Shown piece after piece: positions 1-10,046 of a stretch of 64,000 bases of DNA (the stretch's first letter is position 1; each line of letters begins with the position of its first letter). Made by a program: the position numbers and the translations under genes. Under the pieces are notes generated by a model. The model saw only the letters and a program-made list of their open reading frames with translations, was not told the DNA's origin and did not search any database. Source of the DNA: Pseudonocardia terrae (GTDB lineage Bacteria > Actinomycetota > Actinomycetes > Mycobacteriales > Pseudonocardiaceae); assembly GCF_021343995.1 (NCBI RefSeq), contig NZ_JAJTTE010000015.1, positions 1-64,000 on the forward strand, in the 5' to 3' direction.

Positions 1-66
1 GGTCGTGCTCGAGGCCGCGCGGCGAACCGCTACGACAGCAGGCGGACGCTCGGTAGGGTCCGGGCC

Positions 67-837
67 GTGACCGAACTCGTGCACCGCGACACCGCCGACG
101 GCGTCGCGACGATCACCCTCGACTCCCCCGGCAACCGCAACGCGCTGTCGGCGCAACTGCGGCGCGAGCTGATCGGGCACCTCGACGCCGCGCTCGCCGA
201 CGACGCGGCGCGGGTGATCGTGCTGACCCACACCGGCACGGTGTTCTGCGCCGGGATGGACCTGAAGGAGTCGAAGGGGCAGAGCGCCGGGCAGCAGGGG
301 GTCACCGAGGTCCCGCGCATCCTCGAGACGATCTGGACCTCGCCCAAGCCCGTCGTCGCCCGGCTCACCGGCCCCGCCCGGGCCGGCGGCGTCGGCCTGG
401 TCGCCGCCTGCGACATCGCCGTCGCCGCCGACACCGCCACGTTCGCGTTCACCGAGGTGCGCCTCGGCGTGGTGCCCGCGGTCATCTCCGTGACCGTGCT
501 CCCCCGCCTGCTGCCCCGCGCCGCCCACGAGCTCTTCCTCACCGGCGAGACCTTCGACGCCGCCCACGCCGCCTCGATCGGTCTGCTCAACCGCGCGGTC
601 CCCGCTGACGAGGTCGACACCGAGGTCGCCCGGTACGTCGACATGCTCCGGCTCGGCGCGCCCGGGGCACTCGCGGGCGTCAAGGACCTGCTGCGCCGCG
701 AGCGCCCGAGCTCCCTGTCCGACGACTTCGCGGAGATGAACGCCCTGTCCGCGGACTACTTCGCCGGCGAGGAGGGCCAGGAGGGCATCCGCGCCTTCGG
801 CGAGAAGCGCAAGCCCAGCTGGGTCACCCCGGGCTGA
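67..837 (+). CDS. enoyl-CoA hydratase/isomerase family protein
   Basis: A 256-residue crotonase-fold protein that would hydrate or isomerise an acyl-CoA in the cytoplasm. The N-terminal segment with NRNALS, the CAGMDLKE loop near residue 60 (oxyanion hole and CoA binding) and the GVGLVAACDIAVAAD stretch are typical of the family. In the catalytic loop the ALGG/FAGG-type glycines are present, but I cannot assign both catalytic glutamates with confidence, so the exact reaction is open. It starts at GTG and is full length for the family. It converges on a TIGR03086-type gene across a tandem repeat. The acyl-CoA substrate is unknown. Confidence 0.9.
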   Translation: MTELVHRDTADGVATITLDSPGNRNALSAQLRRELIGHLDAALADDAARVIVLTHTGTVFCAGMDLKESKGQSAGQQGVTEVPRILETIWTSPKPVVARLTGPARAGGVGLVAACDIAVAADTATFAFTEVRLGVVPAVISVTVLPRLLPRAAHELFLTGETFDAAHAASIGLLNRAVPADEVDTEVARYVDMLRLGAPGALAGVKDLLRRERPSSLSDDFAEMNALSADYFAGEEGQEGIRAFGEKRKPSWVTPG

Positions 838-853
838 CCACCCCGACCCGGGG

Positions 854-934
854 CATCCCTACGGCTCGACATCCCTACGGCTCGACATCCCTACGGCTCG
901 ACATCACTGCGGCTCAGGACATCACCGCGGCTCA
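854..934. repeat. tandem 16-bp direct repeat, about five copies
   Basis: Three identical copies of CATCCCTACGGCTCGA start at 854, 870 and 886. Two degenerate copies follow (CATCACTGCGGCTCAG at 902, and a related unit from about 918). They fill almost the whole gap between two convergent genes, and the last degenerate copy supplies the stop codon (TCA on the plus strand, 932-934) of the minus-strand gene. No strong hairpin is visible. This looks like a small minisatellite formed by slippage. Confidence 0.85.
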
Positions 935-1522
935 GGGCCGCCAGGCGGGGTCCCGCCCGCTCACGCCGAGCGCCCGCTCGAACGCGGGCGCGCCGGCGTC
1001 GACGGGCACCTCGGGGCCGATCCACCCGGCCTCGCGGCCCATCGACGCCATGCCCGCCATCGCCTCCAGCGCGGCGTCGCCCAGCGCCGGCGACGCGCTG
1101 AACGGCTGCCCGGTCGCCACGGCGAGGTCCCAGGCGTGCACCACGAACTCGCCGGTCATCATCGCCCCGATCACGGCCGCGGGCATGGGTCCGCCGCCGA
1201 GGTGCGACTCGCCCTCCCACACCCGCGGCTCCGCCCACGCCGCGGCGGCCGCGAGGCCCTCCTTCTCCGCGGCGGCGGCCCATTCCGGCTCCGGCACGTC
1301 CCGCAGGAACGGCGCCCGGTCGTTCGCGCCCCACGCCTCCGGCCAGGCCTCGCGGGTGGCGGCGTGGTGCGCCAGCAGGAAGCCGAACGCGAGGTGGTTG
1401 ACGAGGTCGGCGACGGTGTAGTCGGCGCACGGAGTCGGGTCGGCGTACCGCTCGGGCGCGGCGCCGCGGATCGTCGCGACCGCGAGGTCGACGGCGTCGG
1501 TGAACAGCGTCTGTTCGCTCAT
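932..1522 (-). CDS. TIGR03086 family (DinB/maleylpyruvate isomerase-like) protein
   Basis: A 196-residue protein of the DinB-like four-helix fold common in actinomycetes. It has the N-terminal PCADYTVADLVNHLA segment, whose histidine is one expected metal ligand, and a later EFVVHAWDLAVATGQ segment with the second conserved histidine. Proteins of this type bind a divalent metal and some act as thiol-dependent isomerases or transferases using mycothiol; the substrate here is unknown. I chose the ATG at 1522 because the upstream GTG (1573) adds residues unlike the family. A second paralogue lies at 7277-7879. Confidence 0.8.
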   Translation of the reverse strand: MSEQTLFTDAVDLAVATIRGAAPERYADPTPCADYTVADLVNHLAFGFLLAHHAATREAWPEAWGANDRAPFLRDVPEPEWAAAAEKEGLAAAAAWAEPRVWEGESHLGGGPMPAAVIGAMMTGEFVVHAWDLAVATGQPFSASPALGDAALEAMAGMASMGREAGWIGPEVPVDAGAPAFERALGVSGRDPAWRP

Positions 1523-1587
1523 GTCCCCCAGCCTCGTCGGCCCCGAACGCCGCGCATTGCACATTTGCGCCACGTACCCTGGAGATC

Positions 1588-2487
1588 GTGCCCCACGCCC
1601 TGTCCTCCGCCCTCGACGAGGCGCTCGACCTGCTGGCGGGGCGCCCGCTCGTCGCGTTGACCGGGGCCGGGCTCTCCACGGACTCCGGCATCCCGGACTA
1701 CCGCGGCCCCGACTCGCCCCCGCGCCGCCCGATGACCTACGGCGAGTTCGTCTCCGGCCCCGTCGCGCAACGCCGCTACTGGGCCCGCAGCCACGTCGGC
1801 TGGGCCCGGATGTGCCGGGCCGTGCCGAACCCGGGACACCTCGCCCTCGCCGACCTCGAGCGCCGCGGCGTCCTGCGTGGCGTGATCACGCAGAACGTCG
1901 ACGGGCTGCACACCGAGGCCGGTCAGCGCGAGGTGATCGACCTGCACGGCCGGATCGCCGACGTCGTCTGCCTGTCCTGCCGCGTGATCAGCTCCCGCGC
2001 CGTGCTCCAGGATCGCTTCGAGGAGGCCAACCCCGGGTTCGCCGCCGCCGTCGGCCCGGAGATCGAGACCGCGCCCGACGGCGACGTCGTGCTGGAGCGG
2101 ACCGAGGGCTTCCGGCTGGTCGGCTGCGCCGCGTGCGGCGGCCCGCTCAAGCCCGACGTCGTGTTCTTCGGCGAGAACGTGCCGAAGGACCGGGTGACCC
2201 GCGCCTACGCGATGGTCGACGCGCTGCAGCCCGTGGGCGGCGCGCTCCTGGTCGCCGGCTCCTCGCTGACCGTCATGTCCGGGCTGCGGTTCGTGAAGCA
2301 CGCCGCCAAGCACGACGTGCCGGTGGTCATCGTGAACCGGGGCGAGACCCGCGGCGACCCGCTCGCGGCCCTGCGCGTCGACGCGGGGTGCTCCGAGGTG
2401 CTCTCGGCGTTGGCCGGGGTGTGCGGGGGTTCCGGGGTGGGCACCGTGGACACCCCGATCCCGCAGTGGCGGGACCTGGCCCCCTGA
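1588..2487 (+). CDS. Sir2-family NAD-dependent protein deacetylase (sirtuin)
   Basis: A 299-residue sirtuin that would remove acyl groups from lysines using NAD+. Visible motifs are GAGLSTDSGIPDYRG (residues 26-40, NAD binding), TQNVDG (101-106), the catalytic His in LHG (120), a zinc site with Cys128, Cys131 and a later CAAC pair, VVFFGE, GSSLTV and a VNRGETRGD segment. All expected catalytic elements are present. GTG start at 1588. It is divergent from the TIGR03086-type gene with about 65 bp between starts. It resembles class II/SIRT4-like bacterial sirtuins in the long insert between the zinc cysteines, which is a judgement by eye. Confidence 0.93.
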   Translation: MPHALSSALDEALDLLAGRPLVALTGAGLSTDSGIPDYRGPDSPPRRPMTYGEFVSGPVAQRRYWARSHVGWARMCRAVPNPGHLALADLERRGVLRGVITQNVDGLHTEAGQREVIDLHGRIADVVCLSCRVISSRAVLQDRFEEANPGFAAAVGPEIETAPDGDVVLERTEGFRLVGCAACGGPLKPDVVFFGENVPKDRVTRAYAMVDALQPVGGALLVAGSSLTVMSGLRFVKHAAKHDVPVVIVNRGETRGDPLAALRVDAGCSEVLSALAGVCGGSGVGTVDTPIPQWRDLAP

Positions 2488-2679
2488 TCAGGGTCGGTTC
2501 CGCCGCGCGAGCGCGGCGGTGACCACACCCGCGGCCCGGTCCAGCAGCCCCGCGACGACCCAGCAGAGCGGCAGCACCACCACGATCGCCAGCCCGACCT
2601 GCACCGGGAACGCGAGCTGCGTCAGCCACAGCTCCAGCGCGTCCCACCAGTCCGCGATCGCCCTCGCCACGGTCCACAC
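2488..2679 (-). CDS. small single-pass membrane protein, unknown function
   Basis: A 63-residue product with a Trp-rich amphipathic N-terminus, one hydrophobic segment (about residues 28-46, FPVQVGLAIVVVLPLCWVVA) and a basic C-terminus. That pattern suggests a C-terminus-inside membrane anchor. Its stop codon abuts the sirtuin stop, so the two genes converge with no gap. GTG start. I do not recognise a family. Support is codon pattern, position filling an otherwise empty gap, and a sensible membrane topology. Confidence 0.55.
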   Translation of the reverse strand: MWTVARAIADWWDALELWLTQLAFPVQVGLAIVVVLPLCWVVAGLLDRAAGVVTAALARRNRP

Positions 2680-2713
2680 GGTAGCGCCGGGTCGGTCGGG
2701 TTAGGTTCTGGGC

Positions 2714-3679
2714 ATGTTCGCCGTCTACGCCGCTGAGCCCAACGCCGACGCTCCGCTCGACTCGCTGACCGTCGGCGAGCGTCCCGACCCCGAGGTCCCC
2801 GAGGGCTGGGTCAAGGTCCGGGTCACCGCCGCCAGCCTCAACATGCACGACCTCTGGACGCTCCGGGGCGTCGGCATCAAGCCCGAGCAGTTCCCGATGA
2901 TCCTGGGCTGCGACGGCGCCGGCACCCTCGAGGACGGCACCGAGGTCGTCCTGCACTCGATCATCGGCGACCCGGCCTGGAGCGGCGACGAGACGCTCGA
3001 CCCGAAGCGCACGCTCCTCACCGAGAAGTACCAGGGCGCGATGGCCGACCACATCGTGGTCCCGAAGCGCAACGCCATCCCGAAGCCCGAGGGCATCACC
3101 GCGAGCCAGGCGGCCGTGATGGGCACCGCGTGGCTGACCGCCTACCGCATGCTGTTCACCAAGTCCGGACTGCACCCCGGGCAGACGATGCTCGTGCAGG
3201 GCGCGTCGGGCGGCGTCTCCACCGCACTGGTCCAGCTCGGCCGCGCGGCCGGGATGACGGTCTGGGTGACCGGACGCACCGAGGAGAAGCGCAACCTCGC
3301 CGAGAAGCTCGGCGCGCACGCCGTCTTCGAGTCCGGTGCGAAGCTCCCCGGCAAGGTCGACGCCGTGTTCGAGTCGGTCGGCGAGGCCACCTGGAAGCAC
3401 TCCATGCGTGCCCTGCGCCCCGGCGGCGCGATCATCTGCTGCGGCTCGACGAGCGGGCCGAACCCCGGCGCCGACCTGCAGCGACTGTTCTTCCTCCAGC
3501 TCCGTGTGGAGGGCTCCACGATGGGCACGCGGCAGGAGCTGGCGGACCTGCTGAGCTTCGTCGCCAACGCCGGCATCGCCCCGGAGATCGGCCTCGAGCT
3601 GCCCCTCGAGCGGGCCGAGGAGGGCTTCCGCGCGATGCTGGACGGGGATACAGCGGGCAAGATCGTGTTCACGCACTGA
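2714..3679 (+). CDS. MDR superfamily oxidoreductase (quinone oxidoreductase-like)
   Basis: A 321-residue medium-chain dehydrogenase/reductase of the zinc-free quinone oxidoreductase group. An N-terminal GroES-like domain (ILGCDGAGTLEDGTEV, residues about 63-78) precedes a Rossmann domain with GASGGVSTALVQLGRAAG for NADPH binding. A final GKIVFTH segment is typical of the family. No structural-zinc cysteine cluster is visible. ATG start, transcribed alone. It probably reduces a quinone or enone with NADPH; the substrate cannot be read from the sequence. Confidence 0.88.
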   Translation: MFAVYAAEPNADAPLDSLTVGERPDPEVPEGWVKVRVTAASLNMHDLWTLRGVGIKPEQFPMILGCDGAGTLEDGTEVVLHSIIGDPAWSGDETLDPKRTLLTEKYQGAMADHIVVPKRNAIPKPEGITASQAAVMGTAWLTAYRMLFTKSGLHPGQTMLVQGASGGVSTALVQLGRAAGMTVWVTGRTEEKRNLAEKLGAHAVFESGAKLPGKVDAVFESVGEATWKHSMRALRPGGAIICCGSTSGPNPGADLQRLFFLQLRVEGSTMGTRQELADLLSFVANAGIAPEIGLELPLERAEEGFRAMLDGDTAGKIVFTH

Positions 3680-3757
3680 CACCGGTAACGTTGCTGTCGC
3701 GGTCTTCTCCTCGCGAACTGCGGCGATCGGGCCGCACAGCAAGTACAGTCGGTCATC

Positions 3758-4240
3758 GTGCCTGAGCCACTTAGTCCCCCGGCGCCGGTGCACGGTCGAA
3801 CCATGACCGTCCCGGCGCCGCGCGTCCCCGGCCTCGTCGAGCTCCTCGACCGGGTGGAGCGCGCCGTCGCGGCGTCGCTCACCCCGGCCACCTCGGCGCA
3901 GGGCGTCAGCCGCGACGGCTGGCGGGTCCTGCTGATGCTCGCCCGCGGCGGCGGAGGCCGCAGCATGGGTGAGATCGCCGCGCACACCGCTCTCCCGGCC
4001 CCCACCGCGACGCGCGTCGTCGACCGTCTGGTCGCCGACGGGCACGCCTACCGCCAGAACGACCCGGTGGACCGAAGGCGGGTGCTGGTGCATCTCGCCG
4101 CGGGCGGCCGCGAGGTCGTGGAGCGTGTGTGCGGGAGCATCGAGCGCCGCGTCGGCACCGCCCTCGGCGCCGCGCGGACCCCGGAACGCGTGCAGCTCGC
4201 CCGTCTCCTCGACGACCTGGCGAACCCCGACCCCGAGTAG
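3758..4240 (+). CDS. MarR family transcriptional regulator
   Basis: A 160-residue winged-helix regulator. The core runs from VSRDGWRVLLMLARGGGGRSMGEIAAHTALPAPTATRVVD (recognition helix about residues 80-95) into the wing with NDPVDRRRVLVHLA, the DxRR hallmark of MarR proteins. GTG start at 3758 is used; an ATG at 3803 would drop the proline-rich first 15 residues and is a fair alternative. It lies about 80 bp after the MDR oxidoreductase in the same direction and may control it. It converges on lepA. Confidence 0.85.
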   Translation: MPEPLSPPAPVHGRTMTVPAPRVPGLVELLDRVERAVAASLTPATSAQGVSRDGWRVLLMLARGGGGRSMGEIAAHTALPAPTATRVVDRLVADGHAYRQNDPVDRRRVLVHLAAGGREVVERVCGSIERRVGTALGAARTPERVQLARLLDDLANPDPE

Positions 4241-4341
4241 AGCTCCCCCAGCGACCTCGAGCTCCCCGGCTCCCTCCGCCCGTACCCCGGCTCAACAGCG
4301 ACGCCGGGTTCCCCGGGCCCTCGGTCCGAAAGTCCCGAGGC

Positions 4342-6183
<1,842 letters not shown>

Positions 6184-6303
6184 TCAGACATCCATTCCGG
6201 TACGGGGTCACACCCATCGTCCCACGTCGCCCGATCGGGCCGCGCAGGCCCGCGCCCCCTGTGAGGCACGTGTGAGACGGACCACCGTCGGGTATCCGCG
6301 GCC

Positions 6304-7254
6304 ATGGATTCCGTGAGCACCGGTACCCCGTCCTCGTCCGGGTCCGCCTCCGGCGCCCCCGCCCCGACGGGCCCCGGACCGGACCCGTCCGCCGACCCCG
6401 CCACCCGGGAGATCTCCCGGCCCCAGCAGGTCGCCGGGCCACGGGAATGGGTCGGGCACACGGTGCGCGGGCGGTCCGGGAACACCGTCGGCAAGCTCAC
6501 GGACGTCGTCGACGGACCGGACGGCACCCCCTGGGGCGTCGTGCAGCCGCGGCTCGGCGGCGCGCACACCATCCCGCTCGCCGGGGCGGTGCCCGACGAC
6601 CGCGGGGTCACCGTGCCGATCGACCGCCGCACCCTGCGCAGCGCCCCCAGCCGCCGGGAGCCCGACCACGACCTGGCCCAGCACTACACCAGCCGCGGCG
6701 CGTTGACCGCCGCCCACGAGTACCAGCACGAGCGGTTCGGCGGCCTCAAGATCGGGTCCGCGTTCTTCGGCTGGCTCGTCGCCGTGGGCCTCACGGTGCT
6801 GCTCGGTGCGCTCGCCGCGCTCGTCGTGCGGCTGGCCGGGGTGTCGCCGGACATGAGCGGCGGCCCCGGGCAGGACCCGCGGATGCTCGGCGTCGCCGGC
6901 GGGATCGTCGCGGTCGTCGTGATGCTGCTGGCCTACTACGCGGGCGGGTACGTCGCCGGCCGGCTCGCCCGGTTCGACGGCGCCCGCAACGGCGTCGCGG
7001 TCTGGGCCATGGGCCTGGTCGTCACGGCCGCGGTGTCGATCGCGACCGCCGTCACGGGCACCACCGACAGCCTGTTCACCGCGCTCCGCGTGCCCGGCGT
7101 GGCGGTGTCCGGGGAGTCGCTGACCCTCACCGGCGTGATCGCGCTGCTGATCGCGGCGGTCGTCGCGCTGATCGGCGCCGTGGTCGGCGGCAAGGCGGGC
7201 GAGCGCTACCACCGCCGGGTGGACCGGGCGGCGGAGTCGGCGCTCACTCCCTGA
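6304..7254 (+). CDS. PRC-barrel-like domain membrane protein
   Basis: A 316-residue protein divergent from lepA. Residues about 40-105 (from REWVGHTVRGRSGNTVG through PLAGAVPDDRGVTVPID) resemble a PRC-barrel with the usual G-x-x-V-x-D pattern. A linker follows, then four hydrophobic segments between about residues 155 and 300, including FFGWLVAVGLTVLLGALAAL and IALLIAAVVALIGAVVGG. The first 40 residues are Ser/Pro/Gly-rich and likely disordered. Function is unknown; the arrangement suggests a membrane stress or envelope protein. ATG start. Confidence 0.75.
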   Translation: MDSVSTGTPSSSGSASGAPAPTGPGPDPSADPATREISRPQQVAGPREWVGHTVRGRSGNTVGKLTDVVDGPDGTPWGVVQPRLGGAHTIPLAGAVPDDRGVTVPIDRRTLRSAPSRREPDHDLAQHYTSRGALTAAHEYQHERFGGLKIGSAFFGWLVAVGLTVLLGALAALVVRLAGVSPDMSGGPGQDPRMLGVAGGIVAVVVMLLAYYAGGYVAGRLARFDGARNGVAVWAMGLVVTAAVSIATAVTGTTDSLFTALRVPGVAVSGESLTLTGVIALLIAAVVALIGAVVGGKAGERYHRRVDRAAESALTP

Positions 7255-7276
7255 CCGCTCGCTCAGGGCCTGCTGC

Positions 7277-7879
7277 TCAGGGACCCGTGCCGTCCCACTC
7301 GTCGAGCGGGGCGCAGTGCCAGCGCCAGCTCTCCAGCGGCGGGCGCGCGCCCAGCGGCGCGCGGCCGTTGGCCCAGCGCAGCGTGGGCCAGGACCGTTCG
7401 TCGTGCGGCGCCCACGGGAACAGCCGGCGGAGGACGTGGAGGGCGAGGTGCGCGTCGGGCTCGAAGGCCAGCCCGAGGCCGCGGGCGGCGTCGTCGGTGT
7501 GCACCAGCAGCTCGTCGCACGCCATCGCCGCGAACCCCGAGGGATCGGCAGCCCCCTCCGGGTGGAAGCCGCGGACGTCGTCGGCGCAGGCGTCGATCGT
7601 GGCCGCCAGGACGAACACCCCGGCGCGCACGGCCGCCACCAGCGTGGCCGGGGGCCGGTCGGCGCGCACCTGTACCTCCAGCGCGTCGACCTCGGCCGGG
7701 CCGCCCGCGAGGTCCGCGGCGTAGAAGAGGAGCACCTGCGCGACGTGCGCGACGACCTCGGACACCGTCATGTCCAGCGTGCCCGCCCGCACCGACCAGT
7801 CCCGCCCGACCGCGCCGCCGAGCAGGCCGGTGCAGGCGGCGGCCGCGGAACGCACGTCGTCGCTGCGCACGTCGCTCAC
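7277..7879 (-). CDS. maleylpyruvate isomerase N-terminal/DinB-like protein
   Basis: A 200-residue member of the same broad family as 932-1522. It shows an SVRAGTLDMTVSEVVAHVAQVLLFYAADLAGG segment, whose conserved histidine is a probable metal ligand, and a CDELLVHTDDAARGLG segment with the second conserved His/Asp. Such proteins often depend on mycothiol in actinomycetes, but the reaction is not predictable here. It is divergent from the glycosyltransferase at 7963 and converges on the PRC-barrel gene with a gap of about 20 bp. Confidence 0.75.
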   Translation of the reverse strand: MSDVRSDDVRSAAAACTGLLGGAVGRDWSVRAGTLDMTVSEVVAHVAQVLLFYAADLAGGPAEVDALEVQVRADRPPATLVAAVRAGVFVLAATIDACADDVRGFHPEGAADPSGFAAMACDELLVHTDDAARGLGLAFEPDAHLALHVLRRLFPWAPHDERSWPTLRWANGRAPLGARPPLESWRWHCAPLDEWDGTGP

Positions 7880-7962
7880 CGTAGGAGCGACGGCGCTCCC
7901 TCGTCACCCCGCGCCACCCGGGTGAGGTGTGTGCGGGGCGGGCGAGCGGGCACCCCTCCCCC

Positions 7963-9069
7963 GTGCCCGATCATGGTGTGCTCCCCGGGGTGCGGCGGAT
8001 CGCCGTGCTCCGCGCCAACGGCCTCGGCGACGCCCTCGTGGCCCAGCCCGCCCTCGCGGCCCTGCGGGCCGCCTACCCCGACGCCTCGATCACGCTCGCG
8101 ACCTCGGCGCCGGTGGCCGAGCTGCTGCGCGGGCGTCCGTTCCCGGTCGACGAGGTGCTCGAGGCCCCGCGGGTGTCGGGGGTGCGCGGCGAGGTCGGCG
8201 GGCCGCCCGACGACCCGCCCGAGGTCGTCGAGGAGTTCTGCGCCGCGATGCGCGAGCGAGGGTTCGATCTCGCCGTGCAGCTGCACGGCGGCGGCGCCAA
8301 CGCCAACCCCCTACTGCTGCGCTTCGGCGCGCGTGTGACCGCCGGCAGCCGGGCGGACGACGCGCCCGCGCTGACCCGGACGATCCCGTGGACGTCCTTC
8401 CAGCACGACGTCCTGCGCTGGCTCGAGGTCGTCGACCTCGTCGGGGCGCGCCCGGTCACGCTGCGGCCCGAGCTCACCGTGACCGGGGCGGACCGGGCCG
8501 CCGCCGACGCCGCCCTATCGGCCCGATCCGCCCTGTCCGCCCTGTCCGCCCCGCCCGCCCTGTCCGGGCCCCTCGTCGTGCTGCATCCCGGCGCCACCGA
8601 CGTCAGCCGGCAGTGGCCACCCGAGCGCCTCGGGCAGGTCGGACGGGCGCTCGCGGAGCGCCGCCGCGCCTGCGTCGCGGTCATCGGCGGCAAGGGCGAC
8701 CTCGAGCTCGGCGAGCAGGTCCGTGCCGGCCTGGGCGACACCCCTGTCCTCGACCTCGTGGGCACGCTGGACCTCAACGGGCTGGTGGGCGTGCTCGAGC
8801 GGGCGGACCTGCTGGTCGGCAACGACTCCGGGCCACGGCACATCGCCGAGGCGGTCGGCACCCCCACCGTCGGTGTGTTCACCCGGGCCAACCTGATCGA
8901 CGTCAGCCCGCTGTTCCGCGCCCGGCACCGGGTGGTGGTCGACCGGGAGAGCCGCTGCGCGGTCTGCGGCGACCCGTACCTCGGCCGCAGCTGCGGGCAC
9001 GAGGCCACAGTGCTCGCGGGCGTCGAGGTCCCGGAGGTGCTCGACGCCGCGCTGGCCCTGCTCCCCTGA
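7963..9069 (+). CDS. glycosyltransferase family 9 protein (heptosyltransferase-like)
   Basis: A 368-residue GT-B glycosyltransferase of the ADP-heptose:LPS heptosyltransferase type. It has the N-terminal RRIAVLRANGLGDALVAQPALAAL, a central LVVLHPGATDVSRQWP and a C-terminal VGNDSGPRHIAEAVGTPTVGVF with sugar-nucleotide contacts. Because Gram-positive actinomycetes lack LPS, the acceptor is more likely a secondary metabolite or cell-wall glycan. A GTG at 7963 is chosen over the GTG at 7927 because family homology starts about 8 residues later. A short Ala/Leu/Ser repeat (about 8516-8567) is encoded by imperfect 9-bp units. Confidence 0.85.
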   Translation: MPDHGVLPGVRRIAVLRANGLGDALVAQPALAALRAAYPDASITLATSAPVAELLRGRPFPVDEVLEAPRVSGVRGEVGGPPDDPPEVVEEFCAAMRERGFDLAVQLHGGGANANPLLLRFGARVTAGSRADDAPALTRTIPWTSFQHDVLRWLEVVDLVGARPVTLRPELTVTGADRAAADAALSARSALSALSAPPALSGPLVVLHPGATDVSRQWPPERLGQVGRALAERRRACVAVIGGKGDLELGEQVRAGLGDTPVLDLVGTLDLNGLVGVLERADLLVGNDSGPRHIAEAVGTPTVGVFTRANLIDVSPLFRARHRVVVDRESRCAVCGDPYLGRSCGHEATVLAGVEVPEVLDAALALLP

Positions 9070-9136
9070 TCCCGTCGTCGTCAGCGGGTGGGCCGTCCTC
9101 CGGTCACGCGGGTTCCTGCCCTACCTGGTCCGGTGG

Positions 9137-9889
9137 TCACACCTCCGCCCAGAAGCGGTCGAGCACGGCCGCACCGCGCTCCGGGTCCTGCGTCATCCAC
9201 CAGTGCCCGAGTCCCGCCAGCACCTCGACGCGGGCCCCGGCCCGGGCGGCCGCGCGGTGCCGCTGCTCCTCCGTGCCGACCATGTGGTCCTCGGTCGGCA
9301 TCAGCGCGAGCCCGGGGCGCGCGGCCGCCTTCTCCAGGTCCGCGCCCAGCTCCGCCAGGACCGGCTGCGCGGCCGAGCGGTACAACCGCAGGATCGAGTC
9401 GGCCATCGCCTGGTCGAACGCCGCCCCGATGCGCTCGGCCACGCGGGCGTCCATGCCGAACCGGACCAGCCGCTCGACGCGGGCCTCGGGCCCCGCCGCC
9501 AGCATCGCCGCGACCGCCTCCTCGCCGGCACCCTCCCGCTGCCAGACCTGGGCCAGCTCGTGCCACACGTAGTCCGGGTCGAGGATGCCGACGACGTCCA
9601 CGACCCAGCTGCGCAGCAGGTCCGGCCGGACCATCGCCACGTTCAGCACGTGCCCGCCGCCCCAGTCGTGCCCCACGAGGTCGACGGGGCCCTCCGCCGC
9701 CGCGAGCGGCTCCAGCTCGCCGACCAGCCAGTCCCGGTACTCGATCACGGTCGCGCCGAACCCCTCCGGGACGGGCGCCCCGAAACCGGGCGGGGCGAGC
9801 CGCACCACGGGTCCGCGGGTCAGGTGCGGGACGAGCAGGTCCCACACCGCGGGCGTCTCGGGATTGCCGTGCACCAGGACGACGGTCAT
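9137..9889 (-). CDS. alpha/beta hydrolase, epoxide hydrolase/haloalkane dehalogenase-like
   Basis: A 250-residue alpha/beta hydrolase. The oxyanion-hole motif HGNP is at residues 7-10. The nucleophile elbow reads GHDWGGGH, giving Asp75 rather than Ser as nucleophile, which points to the epoxide hydrolase or haloalkane dehalogenase branch. The catalytic histidine is in LGHWW (about residue 229). The substrate is unknown. ATG at 9889. Transcribed alone, divergent from the drug exporter with a 157-bp gap. Confidence 0.86.
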   Translation of the reverse strand: MTVVLVHGNPETPAVWDLLVPHLTRGPVVRLAPPGFGAPVPEGFGATVIEYRDWLVGELEPLAAAEGPVDLVGHDWGGGHVLNVAMVRPDLLRSWVVDVVGILDPDYVWHELAQVWQREGAGEEAVAAMLAAGPEARVERLVRFGMDARVAERIGAAFDQAMADSILRLYRSAAQPVLAELGADLEKAAARPGLALMPTEDHMVGTEEQRHRAAARAGARVEVLAGLGHWWMTQDPERGAAVLDRFWAEV

Positions 9890-10000
9890 GGGGGCACCCT
9901 ACGAGGCGTCACCGACAGTTCCCCGTCGTCGACCGGAGCGGGTGTCCGCGGACCGCGAAACCGCGTGGCCGATGAGCTTTGCGTCCGGATAGCGTCATTC

Positions 10001-10021
10001 CGTACGTGAGATCCGCGTACG
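10001..10021. promoter_or_regulatory. inverted repeat CGTAC-N11-GTACG, possible operator
   Basis: CGTAC at 10001-10005 and GTACG at 10017-10021 flank an 11-nt spacer just upstream of the drug exporter start at 10047. Position and symmetry suggest a regulator site for the exporter or for the divergent hydrolase. No regulator gene is adjacent, so this is weak. Confidence 0.3.
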
Positions 10022-10046
10022 CCGTCCCCCGATCGGAGAACCTCGC

